From positions 1,612,001-1,676,000 of the forward strand of contig NZ_CP168496.1 of NCBI RefSeq assembly GCF_042944905.1: DNA of 64,000 nucleotides. The letters are read 5' to 3'. The DNA is from Psychrobacillus sp042944905. GTDB taxonomy: Bacteria; Bacillota; Bacilli; Bacillales_A; Planococcaceae. The position numbers were made by a program, and so were the translations under genes. Below are positions 33,225 to 42,999 of the stretch, one piece after another. Every line of letters starts with the position of its first letter. Position 1 is the first letter of the stretch. The notes beneath the pieces were generated by a model. The model had not been told where the DNA came from and did no database searches. It saw nothing but the letters and a program-made list of their open reading frames with translations.

Positions 33225-33593
33225 TTGTCGTTATTAGAATTAAGTACGCAGCTATTAAAAGAGTGTGATGATTGTATCATCCGTTTTGAATCATATAGAG
33301 AAGAAGATAAGGACCCAGATTTTTTCCAAGACGTTAAACCACATGCATATAAAGTAGATGCACTATTGAATGAATGGGAAGAACTAGTACGATCGTGGAT
33401 TCAAGTGAAAAGACCTAAGTATGTTCATCCAAGTCAAGTGGATTCTTTGCTTGAGTCTATGGAGCAATTTATTGTTCAATCTTATTATAAAGGAACAAGT
33501 AAAAAGCGTTTTTTAAAATCAGTCCATTCTACAAAATACACATTTGAAACGATTATTCAGGCGATAAAGGAAGTGGGGGATGAGCATGCATAA
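33225..33593 (+). CDS. yppE: YppE family protein (DUF1798)
   Basis: 122-aa four-helix protein. The motif QVKRPKYVHPSQVD followed by VQSYYKGTSKKRFL corresponds to the conserved VRRPKYVH region of YppE. TTG at 33225 was chosen because GAGGGA lies six bases upstream; the ATG at 33210 precedes that site. Overlaps the start of mrfA by 14 bases. Function unknown. Confidence 0.8.
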   Translation: MSLLELSTQLLKECDDCIIRFESYREEDKDPDFFQDVKPHAYKVDALLNEWEELVRSWIQVKRPKYVHPSQVDSLLESMEQFIVQSYYKGTSKKRFLKSVHSTKYTFETIIQAIKEVGDEHA

Positions 33594-35865
33594 GCAGAAA
33601 AGCATACGACAATTATTAGATGATTGGAAATTAGATGAAAATCGCAATTCGAGCATAATGCATGTTCATTCAACAGAAGAGAAGCAAGCAAAATATGCAC
33701 CTTTTCCGGATAAGATGCATGTCTCCTTACGAAAAGCATTAATTAGTAGAGGAGTGAAACTATTATATGTACACCAAAGACAGGCATTTGATGCTGCAAT
33801 GTCTGGTAAATCATATACGACTATCACTCCTACGGCTTCAGGAAAATCTCTCTGTTATCATCTTCCAGTTCTCCAGTCTATATTAGACGATCCTACCTCG
33901 CGAGCCATTTATTTATTTCCAACAAAGGCATTGGCACAAGATCAAAAAAGTGATTTGAATGCACTTATACAAGCCAGTGAGGAAGAGATATTAAGCTACA
34001 CTTATGACGGTGATACGGAACCTGGTATTCGACAGAAAATTAGAAAGTCTGGTCATATTGTATTAACGAATCCCGATATGTTGCATTCCGGAATACTTCC
34101 ACATCATACAAAATGGGTTTCTTTATTTGAAAATTTAAAATATATCGTGATAGATGAAATTCATACATATAAAGGTGTTTTTGGTAGTCATGTTGCACAC
34201 GTCATTAGACGATTGCAAAGAATTTGTGCTTTTTACGGAAGTCACCCACAGTTTATTTGTACCTCCGCAACGATTAAAAACCCAAAAGAGCTTGCGGAAT
34301 CATTAACGAATACGTCGCATATATTAATCGATGAAAATGGTGCACCTGCCGGTAAAAAACATTTCGTCTTTTATAATCCACCAGTGATCCATCCTGTTTT
34401 TAATGTGAGAAGGAGTGCAGTATTAGAAGTTAGAGACCTAGCGCAGGAATTATATGTGAATGGAATTCAAACGATTATATTCGCAAAAAGTAGAGTGCGA
34501 GTGGAAATGCTCGTTACTTATTTACAAGCATTGGTAAGTAAAAAGATTAATGATCAATCCATCCGTGGTTATCGAGGTGGCTATTTGCCATCCGAAAGAA
34601 GAACGATCGAAAAAGGGCTGAGAGAGGGAATCATTCGAACTGTTGTAAGTACCAATGCACTTGAGTTAGGTGTTGATATTGGACAATTACAAGCATGTAT
34701 TATGACAGGATACCCTGGAAATATTGCGAGTGCTTGGCAACAAGCAGGAAGGGCGGGGAGAAGACAGGACGAAGCACTAATTATTTATGTTGCGCAGTCT
34801 ACAGCGCTTGATCAATATGTTGTAAATCATCCTGCGTTTTTCCTTGGGCAATCTCCAGAAGAAGTAAGAATTCACCCTGAAAATATTATTATTTTAATGG
34901 ATCATTTAAAATGTGCTGCTTTTGAATTGCCTTTTACAACGCAGGATTTCTATGCGGAATTTTCTGTGCAGGAATTACTTGCATTTTTAGAGGATGAGGG
35001 CGTTTTATTACAAACTGCTGAGAAATGGCATTGGATGTCTGAAAGTTTTCCGGCTAGCAATATTAGCTTACGTTCTGCTTCCCAAGAAAACGTCATTATT
35101 ATTGATCATTCGGTACCAACAAGAACACGTGTAATAGGTGAGATGGATCAATATAGTGCAATGACTTTACTTCATGAAGAGGCAATTTATTTGCATCAAG
35201 GAACACAATTTCAAGTAGAAGAATTAGATTGGGAAGAAAAGAAAGCGTTTGTTCGAGAAGTGGATGTGGATTATTTCACTGATGCCAATATTGCGATAGA
35301 GTTAAAAGTATTGAGTGAAGATAAAGAAAAAGAAACAAATGATGGAATATTGTCCTATGGAGATATAATTGTATTAGCTCAACCAACTATTTTCAAAAAA
35401 ATCAAATTTGATACACATGATAATATTGGATCTGGGAAAATTCATTTACCCCCGATAGAATTGCATACTTCTTCTACTTGGTTTAGCTTCGAAAAACCAA
35501 CAGGTTGGACGGATACTTTGCTTTCGGATGCAATGACAGGTGTAGCTTACGCATTGCATGCCTTTATCCCTTTATTTATTCATTGTGATGGAAAAGACAT
35601 TCATGTAGTCCCTCAAGTAAAGTCAATCAATATGGAAAAACCAACTTTTTATATTTATGATAGTTATCCTGGAGGAATTGGGTTGTCCGAAAGAATGTTT
35701 GACTTATGGAATGAGTTAGTTCCAAAAGTAACGGAGCAAGTGGAAAAATGTTCTTGTACAAATGGGTGTCCAGCATGTATTGGTGCGCAAGATGCCTCGT
35801 TAAATTTGAAAAAGGAAGTATTGAAATTACTTTACTATCTGCAGGTAAAAGAAAATGTCTTATGA
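33580..35865 (+). CDS. mrfA: DEAD/DEAH-box helicase MrfA (YprA)
   Basis: 761-aa superfamily 2 helicase of a B. subtilis mitomycin C repair pathway that works with MrfB in place of UvrABC. Walker A PTASGKSLCYHLP, DEIHTY (DExH box), STNALELGVDIGQLQ and QQAGRAGRRQ (motif VI). The C-terminal DUF1998-type domain carries four cysteines in CSCTNGCPAC, probably a zinc site. Translationally coupled to yppE upstream and mrfB downstream (11-base overlap). Confidence 0.93.
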   Translation: MSMHKQKSIRQLLDDWKLDENRNSSIMHVHSTEEKQAKYAPFPDKMHVSLRKALISRGVKLLYVHQRQAFDAAMSGKSYTTITPTASGKSLCYHLPVLQSILDDPTSRAIYLFPTKALAQDQKSDLNALIQASEEEILSYTYDGDTEPGIRQKIRKSGHIVLTNPDMLHSGILPHHTKWVSLFENLKYIVIDEIHTYKGVFGSHVAHVIRRLQRICAFYGSHPQFICTSATIKNPKELAESLTNTSHILIDENGAPAGKKHFVFYNPPVIHPVFNVRRSAVLEVRDLAQELYVNGIQTIIFAKSRVRVEMLVTYLQALVSKKINDQSIRGYRGGYLPSERRTIEKGLREGIIRTVVSTNALELGVDIGQLQACIMTGYPGNIASAWQQAGRAGRRQDEALIIYVAQSTALDQYVVNHPAFFLGQSPEEVRIHPENIIILMDHLKCAAFELPFTTQDFYAEFSVQELLAFLEDEGVLLQTAEKWHWMSESFPASNISLRSASQENVIIIDHSVPTRTRVIGEMDQYSAMTLLHEEAIYLHQGTQFQVEELDWEEKKAFVREVDVDYFTDANIAIELKVLSEDKEKETNDGILSYGDIIVLAQPTIFKKIKFDTHDNIGSGKIHLPPIELHTSSTWFSFEKPTGWTDTLLSDAMTGVAYALHAFIPLFIHCDGKDIHVVPQVKSINMEKPTFYIYDSYPGGIGLSERMFDLWNELVPKVTEQVEKCSCTNGCPACIGAQDASLNLKKEVLKLLYYLQVKENVL

Positions 35866-37153
35866 AAAGAAACTAATGCAAATGAAGGGGCTAGTGAAAA
35901 AGAATCCTCCCAATGAACAAACAAAAAAGGAAGTGCGTAGTCATGCGCTTCCTTCTTATACGGACGCATGGATCAATGAAGGATTAAAGCTAGTGAAAAA
36001 TGAACAAGGATTATTTTTTGTTAAAGAAACGTTTTATCCGGAGCAGTATATACATGGAAATATTCCACTAAGTAAACTTTCAAGTGCTATAAATTATATG
36101 CATGAGCACTATCCAAATCATCCCCTAACCATTTCTCCAGAAAGTTTATATTCATTTTATGATACAGAAACAACGGGGCTAAAGGGGACAGGTGTGCTTA
36201 TCTTTTTGAATGGAATATTAAAAAAAACGGATCAAGGTTTTCTTTTAAGGCAGTATGTTCTTGCAAATCCCGACCAAGAAGTCGCTTTTTTATATGCTAC
36301 TGAGTTTTGGAGAGAAAAAGCACAAACAATTATTACGTATAATGGTAAGAGCTTTGATCTACCTCAATTGGTTACGAGATGGACAATGAACAGAAACCTA
36401 CTTCCAAAGTTAAAACAACTTGCTCAAATTGATTTGATGCACTCTTCCAAGCGAATTTGGAAAGGTGATTTGGAGAGGTTCAAGTTAAAGCAAGTAGAAG
36501 AGCAAAAGTTAGGATTTATTAGAAAAGATGATATACCTGGACATCTTGCTCCTATCATATATTTTGATGCTGTTAAAAGCGGTAATCCTGTTAACTTAAT
36601 GAAAGTGTTAAAACACAATGAATGGGATATTCTTTCTTTAGTCACATTATATATATTGTCCGTGGACTTATTGAAAGAAAAAGATGTTGTAGAATCTGCA
36701 GTGACTTATACGAATATTGGGAAGTGGTTTCAAGATTTAAAAACAAAGCAAGCAAGCTACGACTGGTTTCAATTTGTAGTAAATCAATTTCCAAATGAAG
36801 AAGCGAGCTTAGCTTATTATTATGTTGGCTTACATTTAAAAAGAAAGCAGTTATTTAATGAAAGTATTCAAGCTTTTCAAGAATCCTTAAAGGGAATAGA
36901 CGGGAAATTTCGATATGAAGTTTACGTAGAACTGGCGAAACTATATGAACATCAGAATAAGGATTTTGCCTTAGCTTTAGAAATTACTTTACAATGCACA
37001 GTTTATTTGGCTAATAATATTTATGATGGGTCACCATTGAAACTGTTGAAGATAAAAGAAGATTTACAAAAAAGAAAGGAGAGAATAATTCGGAAATTAA
37101 CTATTTCCCGGGAAACCGCACAAGCTAACAAAAAGCGCCTAGAAATGCCTTAA
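35855..37153 (+). CDS. mrfB: Exonuclease MrfB (YprB), RNase H-like with TPR
   Basis: 432-aa partner of MrfA. A DEDDh-type exonuclease domain (about residues 100-270) opens with FYDTETTGLKGTG (DxE) and has TYNGKSFDLPQLVTR and HNEWDILSLVTLY; TPR-like helical repeats follow (about 285-400). Removes damaged DNA after unwinding by MrfA, as known for the B. subtilis pair. ATG overlaps the mrfA end. Confidence 0.92.
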   Translation: MSYEKKLMQMKGLVKKNPPNEQTKKEVRSHALPSYTDAWINEGLKLVKNEQGLFFVKETFYPEQYIHGNIPLSKLSSAINYMHEHYPNHPLTISPESLYSFYDTETTGLKGTGVLIFLNGILKKTDQGFLLRQYVLANPDQEVAFLYATEFWREKAQTIITYNGKSFDLPQLVTRWTMNRNLLPKLKQLAQIDLMHSSKRIWKGDLERFKLKQVEEQKLGFIRKDDIPGHLAPIIYFDAVKSGNPVNLMKVLKHNEWDILSLVTLYILSVDLLKEKDVVESAVTYTNIGKWFQDLKTKQASYDWFQFVVNQFPNEEASLAYYYVGLHLKRKQLFNESIQAFQESLKGIDGKFRYEVYVELAKLYEHQNKDFALALEITLQCTVYLANNIYDGSPLKLLKIKEDLQKRKERIIRKLTISRETAQANKKRLEMP

Positions 37154-37178
37154 AATACTCCATTAATCGACATCGTTA

Positions 37179-37187
37179 TGCTATAAT
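37179..37187 (+). promoter_or_regulatory. Extended -10 promoter of gpsB
   Basis: TGCTATAAT, a perfect -10 box with the TGn extension, 37 bases before the gpsB start; no good -35. Confidence 0.55.
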
Positions 37188-37223
37188 ACTGTTAGCGAAA
37201 TGTAGATGGAAGGAAGATACCGC

Positions 37224-37517
37224 ATGGAAATGAAATTAAAGGCTTCGGAGATACTAGAAAAAGAATTTAAAACAGGCTTAAGAGGTTATAACCAAGAAGA
37301 AGTTGATATGTTTTTAGATGATATTATTCAAGATTATGAGGCATTTGAAAAACAAATTTCCCAACTTCAACTAGAAAACAAACAATTAAAAGAGGAATTA
37401 ACAGAAGTTCCTAAAAGAGTTCAACAAGCTCCACAAACAGGAGCAACTAATTTTGATATATTAAAACGACTATCTCATTTAGAAAAACATGTTTTTGGAA
37501 GTAAATTGTACGAATAA
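37224..37517 (+). CDS. gpsB: Cell-division regulator GpsB
   Basis: 97-aa DivIVA-like coiled-coil protein that shuttles PBP1 between division site and side wall. The N-terminal membrane-binding/PBP-binding part LKASEILEKEFKTGLRGYNQEEVDMFLD and the C-terminal FDILKRLSHLEKHVFGSKLYE are near-identical to the B. subtilis protein. ATG 37224 was taken because GGAAGGAAG lies upstream; the earlier ATG 37206 overlaps that site. Precedes rnpB as in B. subtilis. Confidence 0.96.
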   Translation: MEMKLKASEILEKEFKTGLRGYNQEEVDMFLDDIIQDYEAFEKQISQLQLENKQLKEELTEVPKRVQQAPQTGATNFDILKRLSHLEKHVFGSKLYE

Positions 37518-37536
37518 TTATATTAATTGATAAGCA

Positions 37537-37565
37537 TTGTAACTAGGTAATACATCGTATATACT
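37537..37565 (+). promoter_or_regulatory. Promoter of rnpB
   Basis: TTGTAA (37537-37542) and TATACT (37560-37565) with a 17-base spacer. The predicted start at about 37572 coincides with the first base pair of the RNase P P1 stem. Confidence 0.75.
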
Positions 37566-37572
37566 AGAAATA

Positions 37573-37979
37573 CCACTTATATATTCGGGCAATCGCTGCA
37601 ATGCTAGACATTGTAGAGGAAAGTCCATGCTCACACAATTCTGCGATGAATGTAGTGTTCGTGCTTAGTGAAAAAATAAACTAAGGCAGCTAGATTAGCT
37701 GACGGCGGGATGAAGGCCTAAGTTCTATTATGGGATATGGCTGAAAATCTCTGAAAGTGCCACAGTGACGTAGCTGTATAGGAAACTATACAGGTGGAAC
37801 GAGGTAAACCCCACGAGTGAGAAACCCAAATTATGGTAGGGGCATTTTCTTGAAGGAATTGAACGGATAGAAGAACAGAAGTAATTCTGTAGATAGATGA
37901 TTGCCATCTACATCGTACGAGGTAAAGCACCGTTTGAGTACCGTAGAGACAAAACATGGCTTATTGAATGTATGAGTGG
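37573..37979 (+). ncRNA. rnpB: RNase P RNA, type B
   Basis: Catalytic RNA that matures tRNA 5' ends. Conserved blocks: TTCGGGCAATCGCTGCA, GAGGAAAGTCCATGCTC, AGTGCCACAGTGACG, GAGAAACCCAAATT, TGGTAGGGGCA, GATAGATGATTGCC and AACATGGCTTA. The 5' CCACTTATATATTC pairs with 3' GAATGTATGAGTGG to make P1, which sets both ends. About 407 nt, the bacillary B-type size. Confidence 0.97.
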
Positions 37980-37994
37980 CTAAAAATAAATGAT

Positions 37995-38027
37995 TAAAAA
38001 GCTCTCCATTCATAGGAGGGCTTTTCT
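37995..38027 (+). terminator. Terminator of rnpB
   Basis: AAAAGCTCTCC and AGGAGGGCTTTT form a stem with a short AT-rich loop and T-rich tail, 15 bases after P1. Confidence 0.88.
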
Positions 38028-38098
38028 ATTCTTATATAATTTGAACATGAAAAACTTTGGAAGTAATCTTAATAATTAGGGAAGGTAGGTAATCAATA

Positions 38099-39829
38099 AT
38101 GAAAAAAGTGCAACCACCTGATCAAATTTATTTGTTCCCAAATAAATTAGTGGATGAAGTTTTTCATTCAACTACTGAAGGAATTATGATTACTGACAAT
38201 CAAATGAACATCTTACTGGTAAACACTGCTTTTGAAATGGTTACGGGGTTTTCACAAGAAGAAGTTCGTGGAAAAAACCCGCGAATATTACAATCCGGCA
38301 AGCAAGATGAATTATTTTATGCACATATGTGGAATACTATAAAAACTAAAGGTGCTTGGCAAGGTGAGATTTGGAATAAAAGAAAAAACGGGGACATTTA
38401 TCCAGAACTCTTATCTATTTCAAGTATTATGAATGATCAAGGGGAAATTACCTATTTTTTTGGGGTTTTTTCTGATATATTCCATGAAAAAGTAGTAGAA
38501 AAAGAATTAGAAGAAATGACTATTACGGACCCTTTAACGAATATCGGGAATCGTAACTTCTTTAATGAATCTTTAAATAACTTGATACATATTTCAAAAC
38601 AAAATGAGTATAAGCATGCTGTGCTTTTTATAGATTTAGATCGGTTTAAACAAATTAATGAATCGATTGGTAACGATGGTGGTGATTTAATACTAACAGA
38701 AGTCGCTAATCGTATAAATAGTATTGTTCAGCGTAAAGATATCTTTGCAAGATATGGTGGAGATGAATTTTTAATGACTTTAAACAATATTAACCATCAA
38801 AAAGAAGCAGCATATTATGCGAAAGAGATAACTAAGTTATTAAATAGACCGTTTTATATTAATGGAGATGAAATATATATAACTTCAAGTATAGGAATTA
38901 GTATTTATCCGCAAGATGGTATAAGTGCTAAAAAACTTATACATAAAGCAGATAAAGCCATGTATTTTGCAAAACAAAATGGTCGAAATCAATATGCATT
39001 CTATTTTGAAGAATTAAAGAGTGATTCCAAAAGATTACTATTACTTGAATCCGAGCTTAGAAAAGCTATTCAGAAAAAGGAATTCACTATTTACTATCAA
39101 CCGAAAGTTTCTATTGAAAAACAAGAAATAATTGGTGTGGAAGCTTTGGTTAGATGGCAAAATGAAAAATTAGGATTTGTTTCTCCAGGAGAATTTATCC
39201 CTTATGCAGAAGATACTGGTTTAATAATCCCATTAAGTGAAGTGATTATTGAAAAGGTATGTTTGGATATTATCGATTGGCGAAATAAAGGGATACTACA
39301 TGTTTTAGTGTCTATTAATATTGCGTCTTTACATTTTCAACAAGATGACTTTATAGAAAGAATAAATTCTATTTTAATGCAATATAATTGTAGTCCAAGG
39401 CAATTGGAATTAGAGCTAACGGAACGTACGATTATGAATGATACAGAAGGTATTGTGGGAAAGCTTATTAAATTAAAAAATATGGGTTTCAAATTATCTA
39501 TAGATGATTTTGGAACTGGCTATTCCTCCTTAAGTTACTTAAATCGTTTTCCATTAAATTATTTAAAAATTGATGGCAGCTTTATAAAACAAATAACTTC
39601 TTTAAAAGATAAGCAAGCTATTGTAGATTGTATTATTTTGTTGGCTCATCGTTTACATATAAAAGTAGTTGCAGAAGGTGTAGAAACAAAAGAACAAGTT
39701 AAGCTTTTAAAAGAAATGGGATGTGATATTATTCAAGGATATTATTACAGCAGACCAATTCCTAGTAAAGAGCTATTGGATTTCTTTGAACTTTGGGAAA
39801 TTCATAAGAGAGAAAGGAATGTACTATGA
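38099..39829 (+). CDS. PAS-GGDEF-EAL cyclic-di-GMP signalling protein
   Basis: 576-aa cytosolic protein without obvious membrane helices. PAS domain (about 18-135, VFHSTTEGIMITDNQMNILLVNTAFEMVTGFSQEEVRGKNPRIL), GGDEF diguanylate cyclase (about 140-300, DPLTNIGNRNFF, intact RYGGDEF) and EAL phosphodiesterase (about 320-565, VEALVRWQ, ELTERTIM, DDFGTGYSS, KIDGSFI, AEGVETKEQ). Both catalytic motifs look intact. The inhibitory RxxD site before GGDEF reads QRKD, so product inhibition may be lost. Stop overlaps the ypsC start (ATGA), so the two are coupled. Confidence 0.93.
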   Translation: MKKVQPPDQIYLFPNKLVDEVFHSTTEGIMITDNQMNILLVNTAFEMVTGFSQEEVRGKNPRILQSGKQDELFYAHMWNTIKTKGAWQGEIWNKRKNGDIYPELLSISSIMNDQGEITYFFGVFSDIFHEKVVEKELEEMTITDPLTNIGNRNFFNESLNNLIHISKQNEYKHAVLFIDLDRFKQINESIGNDGGDLILTEVANRINSIVQRKDIFARYGGDEFLMTLNNINHQKEAAYYAKEITKLLNRPFYINGDEIYITSSIGISIYPQDGISAKKLIHKADKAMYFAKQNGRNQYAFYFEELKSDSKRLLLLESELRKAIQKKEFTIYYQPKVSIEKQEIIGVEALVRWQNEKLGFVSPGEFIPYAEDTGLIIPLSEVIIEKVCLDIIDWRNKGILHVLVSINIASLHFQQDDFIERINSILMQYNCSPRQLELELTERTIMNDTEGIVGKLIKLKNMGFKLSIDDFGTGYSSLSYLNRFPLNYLKIDGSFIKQITSLKDKQAIVDCIILLAHRLHIKVVAEGVETKEQVKLLKEMGCDIIQGYYYSRPIPSKELLDFFELWEIHKRERNVL

Positions 39830-40953
39830 CAAATTTTAAATTAGTAGCAACTTCAGCAATGGGCTTAGAATCAATCGTTGCAGATGAAGTGAAAGCATTA
39901 GGATACGAAACAACAACAGAAAATGGGAAAATCTATTTCGAAGGTGATGAAAGAGCAATAGCTAGAGCGAATGTGTGGTTACGAGTCGCTGACCGTGTCA
40001 AAATAGTTGCTGCTCAGTTTCCGGTTAAAACTTTTGACGAACTGTTTGAACGAACGAAAGCGGTACAGTGGGAAAAATTTTTACCTGTAGATGCAGCTTT
40101 TCCTGTTCAAGGGAAATCTGTTAAATCTACTTTATTTAGTGTTCCAGATTGCCAAGCAATTGTAAAAAAAGCTGTAGTTGAACGACTAAAATTAGCGCAT
40201 AAGCGTATTGGTTTCTTGGATGAATCAGGTGCTACTTACAAACTTGAAATTAGTATTTTGAAAGATATTGCTACTATCACAATCGATACAAGCGGGGCGG
40301 GTCTCCATAAACGTGGATATCGTCAAGATCAAGGGGAAGCACCTTTAAAAGAAACACTCGCAGCTGCTCTAGTAAAAATATCTAAATGGAATCCAGATCG
40401 TCCTTTTGTAGATCCATTTTGTGGGTCTGGTACAATTGCAATTGAAGCTGCTATGATTGGGCAAAATATTGCACCTGGTTTTAACCGAGATTTTCATAGT
40501 GAAGAATGGTCATGGATGCCTAAGACTATATGGGAAACCGTCCGAGAAGAAGCGGAAGCACTTACAAATTATGATCAAGAACTACAAATTATTGGTTCAG
40601 ATATTGATCATAAGATGATTCAAATTGCCGAAAAAAATGCTTTTGAATCAGGCTTTGCTGATATCCTTACATTTAAACAAATGCAAGCACGGGACTTTTC
40701 TACGACATTAACGGATGGTGTCATGATTGGTAATCCGCCATATGGAGAACGAATTGGAGAAATTGAAGAGATTGAAAAACTGATAAGTGATCTTGGATAT
40801 GCGATGGAAAATTATCCTTCATGGTCTGTTTATATGTTGTCTTCGATGGAAAATTTCGAACAATTATATGGTAAAAGAACAACGAAAAAACGAAAACTAT
40901 TTAATGGATTTATTCGAACGGATTATTATCAATTTTGGGGTAAGCGTTCTTAA
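39826..40953 (+). CDS. ypsC: THUMP-domain RNA methyltransferase YpsC (RlmL-like)
   Basis: 375 aa. N-terminal ferredoxin-like/THUMP domain (about 1-160) and a UPF0020 methyltransferase domain with the SAM-binding DPFCGSGTIAIEAAMIG and the catalytic MIGNPPYGERIG (NPPY). Expected to make N2-methylguanine in 23S rRNA like E. coli RlmL; exact site not tested. Same place after rnpB as in B. subtilis. Confidence 0.92.
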   Translation: MTNFKLVATSAMGLESIVADEVKALGYETTTENGKIYFEGDERAIARANVWLRVADRVKIVAAQFPVKTFDELFERTKAVQWEKFLPVDAAFPVQGKSVKSTLFSVPDCQAIVKKAVVERLKLAHKRIGFLDESGATYKLEISILKDIATITIDTSGAGLHKRGYRQDQGEAPLKETLAAALVKISKWNPDRPFVDPFCGSGTIAIEAAMIGQNIAPGFNRDFHSEEWSWMPKTIWETVREEAEALTNYDQELQIIGSDIDHKMIQIAEKNAFESGFADILTFKQMQARDFSTTLTDGVMIGNPPYGERIGEIEEIEKLISDLGYAMENYPSWSVYMLSSMENFEQLYGKRTTKKRKLFNGFIRTDYYQFWGKRS

Positions 40954-40994
40954 TATAAGAATATTTTTGTAATTGGGGACATCAGTCTAAGTCT

Positions 40995-41031
40995 AACGGA
41001 AGGGAATTGCTCCTTTCCGTTCTTATTTTAT
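40995..41031 (+). terminator. Terminator after ypsC
   Basis: AACGGAAGG and CCTTTCCGTT pair around a short loop and are followed by CTTATTTTATTTT, just before the ypvA ribosome site. Confidence 0.75.
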
Positions 41032-41048
41032 TTTGGAGGAGTTATCAT

Positions 41049-42953
41049 ATGAAAAAAGCGTTACCTTTTCAATTATCAAAAGACCGTTCTTTCTTCGAAT
41101 CATTAGGTGATTGGATGGGAGATGTTTTATACGACGAATTACCAGAGAAAGGATTTGAATGCCGTGATGAACAAATCTTTATGGCATATCAAATTGAAAA
41201 AGCATTGAAAGAAAAAAATGTATTATTTGCGGAAGCTGGAGTAGGTACCGGAAAAACAATTGCCTATTTATTACCAGCCATCTCTTACGCAAGGTATACG
41301 GGAAAGCCTGCTTTAATTGCTTGTGCGGATGAAACATTAATAGAGCAATTAGTTAAAGAAGCAGGGGATATCTTTAAACTGCAAAATTATTTAGATATTA
41401 CAATTGATGTTCGATTAGCAAAGTCACGCAATCAATATTTGTGTTTGAAACGTTTGGAAGATGCGCAAAAAGATTTAGACAATGAATATTTCTTAGAAGA
41501 AATAGAGGATCTAATTCCTGACTTTGTCTATGGACATTCTTCTCTTCAGCAAATTTATCCATATGGGGAACGAAGTCAATTTCCTGGAGTAAGCGATGAA
41601 GATTGGCAAAAAGTAAATTATCATCCAACCCAACAATGCATGGTATGTGACGTGAGAAATCGATGTGGTCAAACGATTCACCGACAAAATTACAGAGAGT
41701 CATCTGATTTAATCATTTGTTCACATGAATTCTTAATGGAACATATTTGGACAAAAGAATCGAGAATAAGAGAAGGACAGCTACCATTACTTCCCGAAGT
41801 TTCGATGACAGTATTAGATGAAGGCCATTTATTGGAATTTGCAGCACAAAAAGCTCTGACGTATGAAATACAAAGTGAGACGCTTGTTCGTTTACTGGAA
41901 AGAATTATGGTAGATGGTATTAGAGAAAAAACATTATACTTAATGGAGCAATTACAAGAAGCGCATGACGAAATATTTGGTCAAATAAGAAAAAATAGTA
42001 TAACCCAAGATAGTGAACGTATGACAATTGAAAAATCAGATTTACTGATACAAACATGTAAAAAGGCAATAAGAATCACTAATGACTTATTAGAAGAGTT
42101 TGTTTTTGAATCTGAACTATATACGATTCCAGAATATGAACTTCGTATGGTCGAGGAATTTTTAGAACAATATTCTTTCTCTTTACGCTTATTCACGGAA
42201 AAAGGGGATGGAGTAGAGTGGCTAGAAATAATTGATGGACATGAAACGTTAATCATTATGCCGCGTCTAGTTACAGATATATTAAATGAAAAACTATTCA
42301 CTTCTAAAATGCCCATCATTTTCTCTTCCGCAACATTATCGATTCAAAAAGATTTTACGTATATTTCGGATTCATTAGGAGTAGAAAAGTTTCAATCATT
42401 TTCTGTAGCATCACCTTTTAATTATGATGAAGTGATGAAAATCTATGTGGAAGAAATAGAACAAGAAAACAAAACAGCATATGTTCATAAATTACTGGAA
42501 GAAAAACAACAGACATTAATTTTATTTAAATCGAAAGCAGCAATGGATCAATTTAGATTATCTACCTCTAAAAAAAGCGATATCGTATTTGAAGGGGAAC
42601 GTGAACTTTCTACTATTGTGAAAGAATTTCAAAATGGAGACTTTGCTACACTTTGTTCCTATCATTTATGGGAAGGTCTTGATTTACCAGAAAAGGCTTT
42701 AACGAGAGTCATTATTTTTGATTTACCGTTCCCACCTGTTGATCCATTATTCGATGCAAAACGTACGTTTTCTAATGATCCATTTGAGGAAGTAGATTTA
42801 CCGTTTATGCTATTAAGACTTCAGCAAGGTATCGGAAGACTTATTAGGACTTCTAATGATTATGGTGAGATTCATATTCTGCTAAATGCTGAAGAAGCTG
42901 AAACAGAAAGTCGTTTTGTGAATATTTTGCCAACATCTATTCAACCTTCATAA
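41049..42953 (+). CDS. ypvA: XPD/DinG-like ATP-dependent helicase YpvA
   Basis: 634-aa superfamily 2 helicase without the exonuclease domain of DinG. Walker A AEAGVGTGKTIAYLLPAI, VLDEGH in place of DEAH, LWEGLDLPEKALTRVIIFDLPF and LQQGIGRLIRTSNDYG. Cysteines in YLCLKRLE, CMVCDVRNRCGQ suggest the XPD-type [4Fe-4S] cluster. ATG 41049 follows TTTGGAGGAG; the upstream frame to 41007 crosses the terminator. Presumed DNA repair or R-loop helicase. Confidence 0.9.
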   Translation: MKKALPFQLSKDRSFFESLGDWMGDVLYDELPEKGFECRDEQIFMAYQIEKALKEKNVLFAEAGVGTGKTIAYLLPAISYARYTGKPALIACADETLIEQLVKEAGDIFKLQNYLDITIDVRLAKSRNQYLCLKRLEDAQKDLDNEYFLEEIEDLIPDFVYGHSSLQQIYPYGERSQFPGVSDEDWQKVNYHPTQQCMVCDVRNRCGQTIHRQNYRESSDLIICSHEFLMEHIWTKESRIREGQLPLLPEVSMTVLDEGHLLEFAAQKALTYEIQSETLVRLLERIMVDGIREKTLYLMEQLQEAHDEIFGQIRKNSITQDSERMTIEKSDLLIQTCKKAIRITNDLLEEFVFESELYTIPEYELRMVEEFLEQYSFSLRLFTEKGDGVEWLEIIDGHETLIIMPRLVTDILNEKLFTSKMPIIFSSATLSIQKDFTYISDSLGVEKFQSFSVASPFNYDEVMKIYVEEIEQENKTAYVHKLLEEKQQTLILFKSKAAMDQFRLSTSKKSDIVFEGERELSTIVKEFQNGDFATLCSYHLWEGLDLPEKALTRVIIFDLPFPPVDPLFDAKRTFSNDPFEEVDLPFMLLRLQQGIGRLIRTSNDYGEIHILLNAEEAETESRFVNILPTSIQPS

Positions 42954-42999
42954 ACTTATGGTAAGCTAAAATTGAAATGGATAAAAGGGGGATGTAATT

